From: Aquella oligotrophica
Lineage (GTDB): Bacteria; Pseudomonadota; Gammaproteobacteria; Burkholderiales; UBA11063
DNA: 64,000 bases
Assembly: GCF_002892535.1 (NCBI RefSeq)
Contig: NZ_CP024847.1
Span: 1,922,001 to 1,986,000 of the forward strand
Reading direction: 5' to 3'
Within the stretch, counting starts at the first letter, position 1. Each line of letters starts with the position of its first letter. The position numbers and the translations under genes were made by a program. Of the stretch, positions 26,691 to 37,121 are shown in pieces. The notes under the pieces are model-generated. The model saw nothing but the letters and a program-made list of their open reading frames with translations, ran no database searches and was not told where the DNA came from.

Positions 26691-27719
26691 ATGAAATTAG
26701 TTACGATTCAAGATTTGGCACAGATAGTTAAAAAGCATGGTTTTGAAAATTTTATGTCTGATCTGGTTAGTTATTTAAAAAATGATTTTGTTCGTTGGAA
26801 CGAATTTGACAAGTCACCACGGTATGCAGCACATGTCCCAGGTGGAGTTTTAGAGTTAATGCCAACAGCTGATAAACAATATTTTACCTACAAGTATGTA
26901 AATGGTCATCCGGGTAATCCGCTTGAAGGTAAGCAAACTATCGTTGCTACCGGGCAAATGTCTGAAGTTAAGTATGGCTTTCCTATTCTTTTATCGGAAA
27001 TGACTGCCCTAACTGGATTTAGAACTGCGGCGACAACAATGATAGCAACCGAATATATGGCACGTAAAGATAGCTCTACTTTGGCTTTAATCGGAACTGG
27101 TGCGCAAAGTGAATTTCAGGCATTGGCTCACCGTATGGTACGTCCAATAAAAACAATTCGCTATTTTGATATTGATCCATTAGCCATGGATAAATTTGAA
27201 CGCAATCTTGGTGATAAGGGATTTAATCTAGTTCGGTGTACTAGCGCAGAAGAAGCATGTAATGGCGCAGATATAATAACCGTATGTACAGCATGCAAAA
27301 AACACGCTGTAGTAATTGAAAATTCATGGGTAAAACCAGGAGTACATATAAACGGACTTGGTGGTGATTGCCCTGGTAAAACTGAGCTAGATAAAGCAAT
27401 TTTATTCCGTGGTAAAGTCATCGTAGAATACACTGAGCAATCAATGGTTGAAGGCGATATTCAGCAAATCACCCCAGAAGAAGTAAAACAAGTTCTCCAT
27501 GCTGAGCTTTGGGAACTTATTAGTGGTAGTAAAGTAGGACGTGAAGAAGATTCTGAGGTTACTATCTATGATTCAGTTGGTTTTGCAATTGAAGATTTCT
27601 CTGCGCTAAGACTTACTCATGATCTAGCACATAAATACGGTATCGGTCATGACATCGATATGATTCCACCAATAAATGATCCTAAAAACCTGATTTCGGT
27701 TCTAGATTTACACAAGTAA
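26691..27719 (+). CDS. ocd: Ornithine cyclodeaminase
   Basis: A 342-residue NAD-dependent enzyme of the ornithine cyclodeaminase/mu-crystallin family that converts ornithine to proline and ammonia. It shows VPGGVLELMPTADKQYFTYKY, the MTALTGFRTAA substrate loop, the NAD fold ALIGTGAQSEFQ with Asp at the end of the second strand (YFDIDP), and the catalytic Asp in NGLGGDCPGKTELD. Upstream in-frame codons (from 26670) are ignored because GAGG sits 6 bases before ATG 26691. Arginase follows after a hairpin, so the two enzymes can convert arginine to proline. Related lysine or alanine dehydrogenases share the fold, but the GGDCPGKTELD loop favours ornithine. Confidence 0.92.
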   Translation: MKLVTIQDLAQIVKKHGFENFMSDLVSYLKNDFVRWNEFDKSPRYAAHVPGGVLELMPTADKQYFTYKYVNGHPGNPLEGKQTIVATGQMSEVKYGFPILLSEMTALTGFRTAATTMIATEYMARKDSSTLALIGTGAQSEFQALAHRMVRPIKTIRYFDIDPLAMDKFERNLGDKGFNLVRCTSAEEACNGADIITVCTACKKHAVVIENSWVKPGVHINGLGGDCPGKTELDKAILFRGKVIVEYTEQSMVEGDIQQITPEEVKQVLHAELWELISGSKVGREEDSEVTIYDSVGFAIEDFSALRLTHDLAHKYGIGHDIDMIPPINDPKNLISVLDLHK

Positions 27720-27749
27720 AACTCTCCAATAATAATCAGATTAAAATAT

Positions 27750-27775
27750 AAAGGACGGTTTAAACCGCCCTTTAT
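27750..27775 (+). terminator. Hairpin terminator after ocd
   Basis: aaaggacggttt and aaaccgcccttt pair at 11 of 12 positions and are followed by a T-rich stretch. It lies 28 bases before arginase, so readthrough could still coexpress the pair. Confidence 0.65.
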
Positions 27776-27802
27776 TCATATTAAACTTTTTTAGGACAAA
27801 AA

Positions 27803-28672
27803 ATGACTAGAAATGTCAAATTTATTGGTTCAGCAATTGGTAACTGTGGTCGAGTTCTGGGTTGTGAAAGCGCACCTTATTATTTAATCAACGCATTAGC
27901 TGAAGAAGATGATTTCGTTGATTGCTGTAGTTATGCATACAAAGGTCACAAACACGATCAATTTGCTTTAAGAAATTACTTTATCAAAGTTGCTTCACAT
28001 ATCAGCTTTATGCTGAATAAAAATACTTTCCCAGTATTACTGGGTGGTGATCATTCTTGTGCAATAGGTACATGGAGTGGTGTTGGTGACTATATTCTTA
28101 GTCAGGGTGAAGAATTAAGCATGATCTGGATTGATGCACACATGGATGCACATCGTCCTGAAACCTCACAATCCGGGAATTTGCACGGTATGCCAGTTTC
28201 TCATTTACTTGGTTATGGACATCCAGAATTAACTTCAATCCTAACAAAAACACCCAAATTAAAACCTGAGAATTTGGTTTACTTCGGAATCCGTTCATAT
28301 GAGCCAGAAGAAAAAGAGTTCATTGATAAACTAGGCATTAAGGTCTATTATCAAGATCAATTAAACGAAGAAAACTTTATCAAATTATTTGCTAGCGAAT
28401 TTGAACGCCTATCCAAACAAACAAAACATGTAGGAATAAGTCTTGATTTAGATGGGTTATCTGCAACTGAATTTACCGCTGTTGGTACTCCAGAAGAAGG
28501 TGGTGTTAGTGGCGAAACTTTCATTAAAGCTCTTGATCAAATTGACTTTGACAAGCTGATTGCTTTTGAAATTTCAGAATATAATCCAAAACTTGATTAC
28601 GAGCGTAAATCTTTAGCATATATGATACATTTGATTAAATATCTACGACACAGGATTGAAAATGTCAACTAA
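27803..28672 (+). CDS. rocF: Arginase family hydrolase
   Basis: A 289-residue binuclear manganese ureohydrolase. Metal motifs: [15 protein letters not shown] and SLDLDGL. The last keeps both Asp ligands but has Ser-Ala where arginases usually have Asp-Pro. [11 protein letters not shown] and AFEISEYNP (Glu) fit the C-terminal sites. With the upstream ornithine cyclodeaminase it most likely splits arginine into ornithine and urea. Agmatinase or formiminoglutamase cannot be excluded from sequence alone. Its stop lies inside the start of dut (11-base overlap). Confidence 0.87.
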   Translation: MTRNVKFIGSAIGNCGRVLGCESAPYYLINALAEEDDFVDCCSYAYKGHKHDQFALRNYFIKVASHISFMLNKNTFPVLLGGDHSCAIGTWSGVGDYILSQGEELSMIWIDAHMDAHRPETSQSGNLHGMPVSHLLGYGHPELTSILTKTPKLKPENLVYFGIRSYEPEEKEFIDKLGIKVYYQDQLNEENFIKLFASEFERLSKQTKHVGISLDLDGLSATEFTAVGTPEEGGVSGETFIKALDQIDFDKLIAFEISEYNPKLDYERKSLAYMIHLIKYLRHRIENVN

Positions 28673-29114
28673 AGTTCAAATTAAAGTAATTGACGAAAAG
28701 ATTCGTGAGCAGTTACCAGCTTATGCAACAATGGGGTCGGCAGGACTTGATTTACGCGCTTGCATAGACAATACTATTATTTTAAAACCAGGACAAACCG
28801 AATTAATCCCAACAGGTCTAGCAATTCATATAGAAGATCCTAATCTCTGTGGAATGATACTACCCCGTTCTGGATTGGGGCATAAGCATGGAATTGTTCT
28901 GGGTAATCTTGTTGGTTTAATTGACTCAGATTATCAGGGGCAGTTATTTGTTTCACTTTGGAATCGAGGCAATACTGAATTTACGCTAAACCCAATGGAA
29001 AGAATGGCGCAATTGGTCATTGTTCCTGTAGTCCAGGTAGGTTTTGAGCTGGTTGATGAATTTACAGAAACTCATCGCGGCGAAAGCGGATTTGGTAGTA
29101 CCGGAAAACACTAA
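28662..29114 (+). CDS. dut: dUTP diphosphatase
   Basis: A 150-residue trimeric dUTPase that hydrolyses dUTP to dUMP. All five family motifs are seen: [46 protein letters not shown] and the C-terminal [12 protein letters not shown] arm. An upstream TTG (28656) is possible; ATG 28662 gives the E. coli-like N-terminus. It overlaps the arginase stop, which is an unusual neighbour (dut is often beside coaBC). The stop overlaps the convergent GntR gene by 4 bases. Confidence 0.96.
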   Translation: MSTKVQIKVIDEKIREQLPAYATMGSAGLDLRACIDNTIILKPGQTELIPTGLAIHIEDPNLCGMILPRSGLGHKHGIVLGNLVGLIDSDYQGQLFVSLWNRGNTEFTLNPMERMAQLVIVPVVQVGFELVDEFTETHRGESGFGSTGKH

Positions 29115-29785
29115 TTAAATAAATTACGGCTGGAAATTCTTGCAATAAGTATTTCCAGACTATGCAAAGTATGACTATAAATCAGTTCACTGGCAAGATT
29201 TTTTTCCCTAGCAATAGCCAATTCAGCTAGACGTTGGTGCTCACTATGGCTAACTTCAATAAGCCTCTCATCCAAATCAGGAAAAGCCAAGGTAAAATAC
29301 CAGTCACGAATTAATACGCATTCATTCCTAATTTTTTTTAAATACTCCAGTTTACATCCTTCGATAAGCGACTCATGAAACTCATTATTTAATTTAACCC
29401 AGTCTCTATATCGAATGCTTTTCTGATCTTTTTCCACTTTGGATAAACGATATAAAGATGCAATAATCTTACTTTCCCAAAGATCATCACCAAATTCAAT
29501 AGCATCGGCTAATGATAACATTTCAATTTTTGCATAAGTAGTATATGTATCAACAATTTTTTCTTTGCTAAGACAAGCAACAGTAAAACCAATATTATCA
29601 ACAAACTCAACCAATGGAGTATTTGCCAATCGTGACAATGCTTCCCGAATAGGGCTCAGTCCTACTCCAAGCAAATTCTTGAGGTACTCACCCTTAATTT
29701 TATCTCCCGGCAAAAGCTCACCAGATAGTATCAATTGCTGAATTTTATCCAAACACAAGCTGGTCATAGTTTGATTAGGTTGCAT
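29111..29785 (-). CDS. GntR family transcriptional regulator (FCD domain)
   Basis: A 224-residue regulator: N-terminal winged helix with [17 protein letters not shown] and the recognition part [12 protein letters not shown] (about residues 12-75), then an all-helical FCD ligand domain with the [15 protein letters not shown] helix and the two histidines (EFHESL and HSEHQRL) that bind a metal in many FCD proteins. FadR/FCD regulators usually sense carboxylic acids. The gene is divergent from a Bcr-type MFS exporter, and two perfect palindromes lie in the 129-base gap, so it probably controls itself and that exporter. Confidence 0.9.
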   Translation of the reverse strand: MQPNQTMTSLCLDKIQQLILSGELLPGDKIKGEYLKNLLGVGLSPIREALSRLANTPLVEFVDNIGFTVACLSKEKIVDTYTTYAKIEMLSLADAIEFGDDLWESKIIASLYRLSKVEKDQKSIRYRDWVKLNNEFHESLIEGCKLEYLKKIRNECVLIRDWYFTLAFPDLDERLIEVSHSEHQRLAELAIAREKNLASELIYSHTLHSLEILIARISSRNLFN

Positions 29786-29796
29786 TTATTTCCCAT

Positions 29797-29838
29797 AATA
29801 TTCGAATATTTATAACTTCTCCGATATTATATAATATC
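29797..29838. promoter_or_regulatory. Two perfect palindromes in the GntR/MFS divergent promoter region
   Basis: aatattcgaatatt at 29797-29810 (14 bp) and gatattatataatatc at 29823-29838 (16 bp) are both perfectly self-complementary. The second includes a TATAAT (29830-29835). They lie within the gap between the GntR ATG (29785) and the MFS ATG (29915). They are likely operators, though AT-rich palindromes can arise by chance. Confidence 0.5.
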
Positions 29839-29914
29839 TTGGATCAGCATCATAAAACCAATTGATTGCGCTCTGTTATCATACTGCTTTATTGAAAACA
29901 TAAGAGGTTATAAA

Positions 29915-31102
29915 ATGAAAACATCTCAAATATTAGCAACAATGTTGCTAATCTCATTTGGTTCAGTGGGTGCAGTTGCATTCACCCCAGGGTTACCACA
30001 AATAGCAGAATACTTTGGAGTCTCAACAAATATTACAGGCTTTACGGTAACTTGGTATTTGGTTGGCTATACTCTTGGACAGCTATTTTATGGTCCACTG
30101 ACAAACTACTTTGGTAGTCGTAAAACCATTATAATCGGAGCCATCGTAGAAATAATTGGAGCAACTGGTTGTATAGCCTCAGCACCAATGCACTCTTTTA
30201 GCATTTTACTTATCTCTAGGACAATTATGGCGATTGGCGCAGGCTCAGGCTTAACTCTAGCATTTATCCTGACTAGCAAGCTTGCTGATCCAGATAAAAA
30301 TGCACGCATTATCAGTTTACTAACTGTTTCATTTGCAATTACACCCGGTTTGGCTGTATTTGCAGGTGGGGTATTACTCGAATATTTTAATTGGACAAGT
30401 AGCTTTTATTTAATGTGTATTTATGGATTGTTAATTCTCATTATTGGAATAACCTTACCAGAAGTAATTCAAGATAAAAATAATAATGCATTAAATCCAA
30501 AGATAATTGCTAAAAACTATCTCGCACAAATTAAATCATTACCTGTGGTTTTAGGTGGCTTACTAGTTGGTAGTGGAACATGTTTTGTTTATACATTTGC
30601 AGCATTAGCACCATTTATTGCAATGGATATAATGCATATGAGTACAGCACAATATGGAATATACAATTTTATACCAGTTGTCGGTATGATCCTTGGTTCA
30701 CTTATGGCTAGCGCGTTAGGGAAAACATATTCAACGACCAGAATGTTAAAAATTGGTCTGACAATTGCTAGTTTAGGAGTTATTGCAATAGTTGCAGGGG
30801 TCGGCTTATTCCCGCAAAATCATCTAAGTCTTTTTGCACCTATGTTTGTAATATATATTGGATTTAGTTTTGTATTTGGTAATAGCTCAGCACTGGCACT
30901 TAGCAAAGCATCTGACAAGAGCAATGCTTCTGCGATGCTAAGTTTTGTGAATATGGGCTCAGCTGTAGTTATCGTAACTATTTTAGGATTTTTAAATAAT
31001 TCAAATATTTTATTACTACCAATATTATATATAATATTTATAATTATTGGAATTATATGCTTTAATATACTAGTGCGCCACCTAAAACCTGGCACAATCT
31101 AG
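29915..31102 (+). CDS. MFS transporter, Bcr/CflA drug-resistance type
   Basis: A 395-residue, 12-helix inner-membrane exporter. The Bcr/CflA features are the opening TPGLPQIAEYFGVS, TWYLVGYTLGQLFYGPLTNYFGSRKTI (motif A, residues about 47-72), the RTIMAIGAGSG helix 4 and TPGLAVFAGG. Members export drugs such as bicyclomycin or small metabolites including amino acids and peptides. AGAGG lies 8 bases before ATG. It is probably controlled by the divergent GntR gene. Confidence 0.88.
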   Translation: MKTSQILATMLLISFGSVGAVAFTPGLPQIAEYFGVSTNITGFTVTWYLVGYTLGQLFYGPLTNYFGSRKTIIIGAIVEIIGATGCIASAPMHSFSILLISRTIMAIGAGSGLTLAFILTSKLADPDKNARIISLLTVSFAITPGLAVFAGGVLLEYFNWTSSFYLMCIYGLLILIIGITLPEVIQDKNNNALNPKIIAKNYLAQIKSLPVVLGGLLVGSGTCFVYTFAALAPFIAMDIMHMSTAQYGIYNFIPVVGMILGSLMASALGKTYSTTRMLKIGLTIASLGVIAIVAGVGLFPQNHLSLFAPMFVIYIGFSFVFGNSSALALSKASDKSNASAMLSFVNMGSAVVIVTILGFLNNSNILLLPILYIIFIIIGIICFNILVRHLKPGTI

Positions 31103-31122
31103 ACCACTAAAGCCAAATAAAA

Positions 31123-33696
31123 TCAGGTGGTTGACGGCTGATTAAGTAGCTCAAAACCACCTCGTTCATTACGCCGTACCATGCCAATTTTCTCAAGATG
31201 ACTCATTATCCGTGCTGCTTTATTATAACCAATCCCAAACTGAGTCTGGAGAGAACTAATAGAACAACGCTTAGAAGCTAGTATAAATTTGACGGCTTCA
31301 TCAAAAACACTGTCTTTCTCAATATTGCTACCACCTTCAGCTCCGGAATCTTCTTCAAAGCCAGGAATAGTTACTTCCGATGCGCCAGTCAGAATATCAT
31401 CATTATAATCCGGAGCGCCTTGGGCTTTCAAAAACTCAACTACTTTATGTAATTCATCATCATTAACAAAAGCACCATGTATCCGGCGTGGAACTCCCGA
31501 ACCTGGATTTAGGAAAAGCATATCACCCTGCCCTAATAGTGTCTCAGCACCCATCTGATCCAAAATAGTTCGAGAATCAATCTTGCTTGAAACCTGAAAT
31601 GAAACCCGGGCTGGGATATTAGCTTTAATCAAGCCCGTAATAACATCTACCGAAGGTCGTTGGGTTGCAACTATCAGATGAATCCCAACCGCACGAGCTT
31701 TCTGCGCAATACGCGCGATATACTGCTCAATTTTCTTACCCGCAACCATCATCAAATCCGCTAACTCATCAATGATTACTACGATATACGGCCATTTTGA
31801 TAGCGGTTCTGGATTGGCTGGGTCTATACTTAATGGATTATTTATCGGAGTACCCTGACTAATTGCTGCTTCAACTTTCTGGTTAAAAGTGACAATATTT
31901 TTAGTACCAATTTTTGCCATAATCCGGTAACGCTGCTCCATCTCACCAACAGTCCATTTTAGCGCATTTGCTGCCTGAGACATATCAGTCACTACTGGAG
32001 CCAATAAATGAGGAATATCCTGATAAAACGATAATTCGACCATCTTTGGATCGATCATGATAAATTTAACTTCATCAGGCGTAGCATTAAAAAGAATTGA
32101 TAGAATCATCCCATTAACTGCAACTGATTTACCCGAACCAGTAGTTCCGGCTACCAATAAATGTGGCATCTTAGCTAAATCAGTAACAATTACATCTCCA
32201 GCAATATCTTTACCTAATGCTAAAGTAAGAAGACTACTATTATTGCGATAAACACTTGAGTCAAAAATTTCTTTGAGATAAATGACTTGTCGTTTGAAAT
32301 TTGGTACTTCAATACCCATCGAATTTTTGCCAGGAATTGTTTCAACAACCCGTACATTTGGTAATGCTAATGAACGAGCAATTTCCTTAGCTAGTCCAGT
32401 AATCTTATCACCACGCACGCCTTTCGGTGGAATTAACTCATAACGAGTAATTACAGGACCACTTTCCACATTGATAATTTTAACTTCAACACCGAACTCG
32501 GCTAAAGTATTCTCTATTGTATTTGATACATACTCAATTGTCTCAGGAGAAACTGTTTCTGCCTGCTGTTTTGGCAGATTAAGTAGTGCGGTAGCGGGCA
32601 ATTGGCGCTTACCAGATTCAGCAAGTAGATCAACACTATGTAGTTTCGGTACTATTACTGGCTTCTTAGCTAATGGTTTAGGTATAATTTCTTCATTGTT
32701 AATCGATACTGGTTTTTCGCTATCTATATTATCAAGTCTTGCAAGAAAATCAAGATCACTAGCAGCTTCCTGATGTTTTGGCTGATGAACTACAAATTCT
32801 TCTATTTCATCTTCATCAATACTATTATTGTATACTTCCTCATCAGTAGAAAGCTCTTCATCTTTTTGCTCTTTCAGAAATCTAAATTTACTGCTAAACT
32901 TATTCGCCTTTTCTTCAATAGCTTCCTCATAATCGACCAGTTTATGAGTAAACTCTGATTCTATTTCAGTATCCTCATCAACTTTTGCTTTTCGTTTAAA
33001 GCCAAAGAAGCTTTTCTTTTCTGTTACCTTCTGAGGTTCTTCATAGGCTTCTTCATCTTTCCGTTCTACTAGACCAGCTAAACCAAGATAAACGTATTCA
33101 AGCCCAGCACCAATTCTTTCTGCAATTGTAACCCAAGAAATAGCAAAAGCAAAGGAAAACGCTGTTATCATTACTAGCAAGCTTATTACCGCAACACCAA
33201 CCTCACCAACAAAATAATAAGCAATACTAAAAAGAAACCCACCAAAACTACCGCCTACACCATCAGGTAGCGTAGTTGCTTGTCCATAAAAAGTGATATA
33301 CTCAAAAACAGAAGAAGCAGCTACAAGAAAAATAAAACTAACAATCTGATAAATATTCGTCCAATTACCAGTATTGAATTTTTTACGACTGATTTTAAAA
33401 CATCCCAGATAGAATATCCCTAAAACCAGCCACCAGCCAGACATTCCAAAAATATAAAAGATAATATCTGATATATATGCGCCAACAACCCCAAGTTTAT
33501 TATGTACGACTTGAGAGTCAATAGTTCTTGACCATGCGTTATCATTAGCCGAATGGGTAGCCAATGCCAGAAAAAGCATCAAGGCAATAGCAAATAAAAC
33601 TATTGCAATAATATCATTGAGTAACCGAGCAAGCTTTGAAGGTAATATAGTTTCTCGATTTTTACGGGCAAATTTGGTTTTTGTCTGTTGTTTCAT
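31123..33696 (-). CDS. ftsK: DNA translocase FtsK
   Basis: An 857-residue septal DNA pump that resolves dimer chromosomes during division. Four N-terminal membrane helices (about residues 25-190) are followed by a short acidic linker (about 215-350), then the alpha/beta motor with Walker [10 protein letters not shown], the Walker [12 protein letters not shown] and a later [15 protein letters not shown] segment, and the gamma winged-helix domain (last about 65 residues; [20 protein letters not shown]) that reads KOPS sites. The linker is much shorter than in E. coli (1329 residues) and like Neisseria-type FtsK. Downstream genes are convergent; hemY lies upstream by 21 bases in the same direction. 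Confidence 0.95.
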   Translation of the reverse strand: MKQQTKTKFARKNRETILPSKLARLLNDIIAIVLFAIALMLFLALATHSANDNAWSRTIDSQVVHNKLGVVGAYISDIIFYIFGMSGWWLVLGIFYLGCFKISRKKFNTGNWTNIYQIVSFIFLVAASSVFEYITFYGQATTLPDGVGGSFGGFLFSIAYYFVGEVGVAVISLLVMITAFSFAFAISWVTIAERIGAGLEYVYLGLAGLVERKDEEAYEEPQKVTEKKSFFGFKRKAKVDEDTEIESEFTHKLVDYEEAIEEKANKFSSKFRFLKEQKDEELSTDEEVYNNSIDEDEIEEFVVHQPKHQEAASDLDFLARLDNIDSEKPVSINNEEIIPKPLAKKPVIVPKLHSVDLLAESGKRQLPATALLNLPKQQAETVSPETIEYVSNTIENTLAEFGVEVKIINVESGPVITRYELIPPKGVRGDKITGLAKEIARSLALPNVRVVETIPGKNSMGIEVPNFKRQVIYLKEIFDSSVYRNNSSLLTLALGKDIAGDVIVTDLAKMPHLLVAGTTGSGKSVAVNGMILSILFNATPDEVKFIMIDPKMVELSFYQDIPHLLAPVVTDMSQAANALKWTVGEMEQRYRIMAKIGTKNIVTFNQKVEAAISQGTPINNPLSIDPANPEPLSKWPYIVVIIDELADLMMVAGKKIEQYIARIAQKARAVGIHLIVATQRPSVDVITGLIKANIPARVSFQVSSKIDSRTILDQMGAETLLGQGDMLFLNPGSGVPRRIHGAFVNDDELHKVVEFLKAQGAPDYNDDILTGASEVTIPGFEEDSGAEGGSNIEKDSVFDEAVKFILASKRCSISSLQTQFGIGYNKAARIMSHLEKIGMVRRNERGGFELLNQPSTT

Positions 33697-33717
33697 AACT
33701 CGATAATAAATCCTTAG

Positions 33718-34434
33718 TTAATTAATGACACCAAAGCGTTGATAAAATTCATTGAGGTAAAGTGGAAAAATCTTGCGCTTCTTCAGCCATTTCAGGCATT
33801 CCTCTGCATTTTCCTTATCATTAGCATATATATAATTTTCCAACAAGAGCTGATACGCAGCGATATTCTTTGAATCAAACTGGATAACTTCTTTTAGTAA
33901 GGTAATTGCATGTAAATACTGCTGATTTAACGTAGCTGATTTTGCTCGAATAATTTTTTGCGCTTGATTAATATTTAAATTGGCAGACTCGTTAAGCTTA
34001 TCAATCATCTTATTGACATTAGAAAGATTATTTACACGAATTGCAGCATCTATAGCAAGAATCAGGCAAAGGCTTTGTCTTTCGGCTGAAATATTCAATT
34101 GAGCAAGTTTAGCCGCAATTTTTGCAGATTTCAGATAATTACCAGAGAGATAATCTGCTAGAGTCTGAGTGAGCATTTTATCTACGCGGGCAAGCCTACG
34201 CCGGATAAAAAAAGCAGCGATGGATTGCGGCAGCATAAAAGTACTCTTAATAGCTTTCCAAGCTACTACAACACCAAGTAACGTAATTATCCAGCCAGCT
34301 ATCAATAAATTCAGACTAAAACTGACTTTATACTCATCTAAATAAATGACTACATTACCACTTAATAACTGCCCTAAAGTGGCAATAACAACCACTAGAA
34401 TAAAAATAAATAATAACCAGAATAATTTTTTCAT
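33718..34434 (-). CDS. hemY: HemY-like TPR membrane protein, short form
   Basis: A 238-residue protein with two membrane helices (residues about 2-20 and 38-60, the HemY_N pattern) followed by TPR-like helices. HemY is the last gene of the hemCDXY operon in proteobacteria and has an unclear role in tetrapyrrole synthesis. E. coli HemY has about 398 residues, so this version lacks most of the TPR repeats. No shifted frame with HemY-like sequence follows; ftsK begins 21 bases after the stop, so the gene looks naturally short. It is the third gene after hemD. Confidence 0.8.
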   Translation of the reverse strand: MKKLFWLLFIFILVVVIATLGQLLSGNVVIYLDEYKVSFSLNLLIAGWIITLLGVVVAWKAIKSTFMLPQSIAAFFIRRRLARVDKMLTQTLADYLSGNYLKSAKIAAKLAQLNISAERQSLCLILAIDAAIRVNNLSNVNKMIDKLNESANLNINQAQKIIRAKSATLNQQYLHAITLLKEVIQFDSKNIAAYQLLLENYIYANDKENAEECLKWLKKRKIFPLYLNEFYQRFGVIN

Positions 34435-34455
34435 GCCGATGTCCTAGCTGATCGC

Positions 34456-35466
34456 TTAATTTGCAGACTCAGCAATACTTGAAATAGGTATAAACTGTTG
34501 CAACTTAACCAACGATTGCATAGTTAAATCAAGATTTGCCTTAGCATTGTCGAGATTTATTGCCTGTAATTCACGTAAAATTTGTAGTTCCTGAATAAGA
34601 TTTTGATCATTTACAAAATATTTACCCGAAACTTCAATAGCATCTTTTAAACTTTGCTGCCACAATCCCTGATTTTTACTTACAAAAGCCTGTCGGGCAT
34701 TTAAAATATCCAATTGCAGATGCTGATAGAGTAAAGCACTTTGATCTGGAGATAAATTGCTATCTGCAGTTTTAGAACTTTCTACTTTAACTATACCCAA
34801 GAATGTTTTCTTAAAATTTGCAATAAAATTATCCCAAATACTATCGTGTTTTGAACTTACATTTCTATTTGGCGCTGTTGTTTCTGCCCCAGATACAATA
34901 TTTAATTTTAATGATAACTGGTAAGCATCTTCCAACTTGGTAGCAATTACTGTATTATCAAAACTATTAATTGCCTGAATAGACTCAATATCTTTAGTCA
35001 GGCTAATTTTGATATCCGCGTATTGAGGTTCATTATGGACAGAAACAATTTGTAGTGCATAATTAAGCAATTTAAGCGCAGAAGGAATATCATGATATAA
35101 AATTAGGCTTTGGTTAGCTGCGCCAATCAGATTATTTAGCTGATTAACAACAATAACCCCCTGATTAGGGGTAGCATGCTGTATCTGTTGATGTAAATTT
35201 TGCTGACTATTTGCAAGATTTTGTAATTCAGCCTTCAGTTCTTGATTTTGGCGAGTTAATAGCATAATCTGGTGCTGGACAATAGCGTTATTTGCCATCT
35301 GTTGGCGAACCCCAAATTCTCCATACATCCCTTGGTAACCAAGATATAAGGTACTAGATAACGCCAGTAAAGCAAGTAATACTGGCACTTTAGATACTCG
35401 CTGACGTTTAGCTTTAACTAAATTCTCTCCAGACACCATAGTAGAATTATTTTGTTCTTCACTCAT
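34456..35466 (-). CDS. hemX: HemX-like membrane protein
   Basis: A 336-residue protein: short cytoplasmic N-terminus, one membrane helix (about residues 27-45), then a long periplasmic helical domain with a Gln-rich coiled coil (about 60-95) and the DILNARQAF and LREL segments seen in HemX. HemX was annotated as uroporphyrinogen III methyltransferase, but it has no methyltransferase motif and its role is unclear. Its start overlaps the end of hemD by 8 bases, and hemY follows by 21 bases. Confidence 0.87.
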   Translation of the reverse strand: MSEEQNNSTMVSGENLVKAKRQRVSKVPVLLALLALSSTLYLGYQGMYGEFGVRQQMANNAIVQHQIMLLTRQNQELKAELQNLANSQQNLHQQIQHATPNQGVIVVNQLNNLIGAANQSLILYHDIPSALKLLNYALQIVSVHNEPQYADIKISLTKDIESIQAINSFDNTVIATKLEDAYQLSLKLNIVSGAETTAPNRNVSSKHDSIWDNFIANFKKTFLGIVKVESSKTADSNLSPDQSALLYQHLQLDILNARQAFVSKNQGLWQQSLKDAIEVSGKYFVNDQNLIQELQILRELQAINLDNAKANLDLTMQSLVKLQQFIPISSIAESAN

Positions 35467-36199
35467 TCATGAAAGCCCTTATAGTTTGCAATATCGAAAG
35501 ATTATCACTGGCAAAAGTTTCTTGTACCTTTGATATCCCATTTTTAGACAGATAATCCGTTATCTGCGGATGAATACTAATTATTAAAATTTCCTGTAGC
35601 CGATTTATCAAATTAAGCCTGCTAACACACTCCAGTAAATAGTCGGCAATTTGCGTGCTAGTAATGATTATACCTATAATTTGCGGGTCAGATATAAATT
35701 TATCAATCACATCAAGATTTTCCAGACCTATATTTAATCTATGATAAATACTAGCATAGCTAAACTTAATCTTGTATTCTTCAAGCAGTAGTCTTAATCT
35801 AGGATTGATCTCATCCCCACCAATTACCAAAATTTCATTATCAAGAAACTGATCCAATAACGATTCTTTAGCTATTGACTCAATCCCAGAACCGTTTTTG
35901 GGATATAAAATCTGTACGTCTCGATTAACTTCTTTTATTTTTTTTGCTGAAGCAACTCCGGGAGTAAGTATCGTTATTTGACTACCTAACTTCGCTACTT
36001 CCATACATAAATAGTCAATTACTGCCGGGGCAGTTATAATGATTTTCTGATAGCATGTTATTGTTTGCTGAATTTTTGCATATTCAGGAGTATTTAATCT
36101 AGTGGTCATTAATGGCAGCCATTTTGCAGCATAACCATTGATAGTCAATAATTCAATAAGTTCAGCTGCCTGAGATTCCTGACGCCCGACTAGTAACAT
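35459..36199 (-). CDS. hemD: Uroporphyrinogen-III synthase
   Basis: A 246-residue enzyme that closes and inverts ring D of hydroxymethylbilane. HemD is poorly conserved, but this protein has the two-domain alternation of Rossmann-like segments, the PAVIDYLCME stretch, the GNGSGIESIA-type motif (KNGSGIESIA) and VIGGDEINPRL. The frame is open upstream to 36256 inside hemC, but ATG 36199 lies one base after the hemC stop and gives MLLVGRQESQ, so I use it. It follows hemC and overlaps hemX, so the operon is tight. Confidence 0.88.
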   Translation of the reverse strand: MLLVGRQESQAAELIELLTINGYAAKWLPLMTTRLNTPEYAKIQQTITCYQKIIITAPAVIDYLCMEVAKLGSQITILTPGVASAKKIKEVNRDVQILYPKNGSGIESIAKESLLDQFLDNEILVIGGDEINPRLRLLLEEYKIKFSYASIYHRLNIGLENLDVIDKFISDPQIIGIIITSTQIADYLLECVSRLNLINRLQEILIISIHPQITDYLSKNGISKVQETFASDNLSILQTIRAFMNE

Positions 36200-36200
36200 A

Positions 36201-37121
36201 TTATAAGTATTTCCCAAGAATCTCCTGAGCACCATCAGCAAGCAATAACCTAGCACACTCCTGCCCTATTTGTAAGTAGCTATCAGGGTCACCTGTTATT
36301 TCTGCAGTATAAAAACTAACATTGTCAGGATCAGCAATAATAGCAGATAAATGTAGCTGATTATTTTCCATTCGAGCGTAACCTGCTATTGGAACATTAC
36401 AGCTTGCATTCATAAAACGTCCCATTTCACGCTCAGCCCCTACGAGTCTACTAGTATCTATATCTTCAATTTTCTTCAATAAGGATAGTAATTCATTTTT
36501 TCTACTAGCTAGTATTTCAACAGCAAGAACTCCCTGCCCGATTGCGGGTACAAAAATTTTTGCTGGTAGAATTGTTTTTATTCGCTCGGCAAGACCAAGC
36601 CGTTTTAATCCAGCAACGGCAAGAATTATTGCATCATAATCACCATTGTCTAGTTTTGCCAGCCTTGTCTGTAAATTTCCACGTAAAAGCTTAATTTCCA
36701 ACTGCGGATAATATTTTCTTAAAATAGCAGAACGCCTCGCACTTGATGTACCAACAATTGCCCCATCGGGTAATTCATCTATTGATTGGTAATTATTTGA
36801 AACAAAAGCATCATGTGGATCCTCTCGTTCAAGAATCGCCGCGAGAATAAACTCTTCCGGCAATTTGGCAGGAAGATCTTTTAATGAATGTACAGCTATA
36901 TCGGCATTTTCATGTAGGAGCTGATATTCTAGCTCTTTAATAAATAATCCTTTTCCACCAATCTTTTCCAATGATTTATCTAGTATCCGATCCCCTTCCG
37001 TAGTAATGCCGATAATATCGACAAACAAACCGGGATTAGCCGAAATTAATTTTTCTTTGACATGATTAGCCTGCCACATTGCAAGCTGACTATTTCTTGA
37101 AATTATACGAATTTTTTGCAT
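36201..37121 (-). CDS. hemC: Porphobilinogen deaminase (hydroxymethylbilane synthase)
   Basis: A 306-residue enzyme that joins four porphobilinogens. It starts with KIRIISRNSQLAMWQANHV, has the SLEKIGGKGLFIKELE loop, HSLKDLP, GTSSARRSA and LRGNLQTRLAKLD, and the cofactor cysteine in MNASCNVPIAGYA. This matches HemC from end to end, at the usual 305-315 residues. It shares its start base with the rRNA methyltransferase stop (37121) and is followed by hemD one base after its own stop. Confidence 0.97.
   Translation of the reverse strand: MQKIRIISRNSQLAMWQANHVKEKLISANPGLFVDIIGITTEGDRILDKSLEKIGGKGLFIKELEYQLLHENADIAVHSLKDLPAKLPEEFILAAILEREDPHDAFVSNNYQSIDELPDGAIVGTSSARRSAILRKYYPQLEIKLLRGNLQTRLAKLDNGDYDAIILAVAGLKRLGLAERIKTILPAKIFVPAIGQGVLAVEILASRKNELLSLLKKIEDIDTSRLVGAEREMGRFMNASCNVPIAGYARMENNQLHLSAIIADPDNVSFYTAEITGDPDSYLQIGQECARLLLADGAQEILGKYL

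Noticed and set aside
33718-34434. Frameshift explanation for short HemY
   Set aside because: No HemY-like sequence follows in another frame before ftsK.
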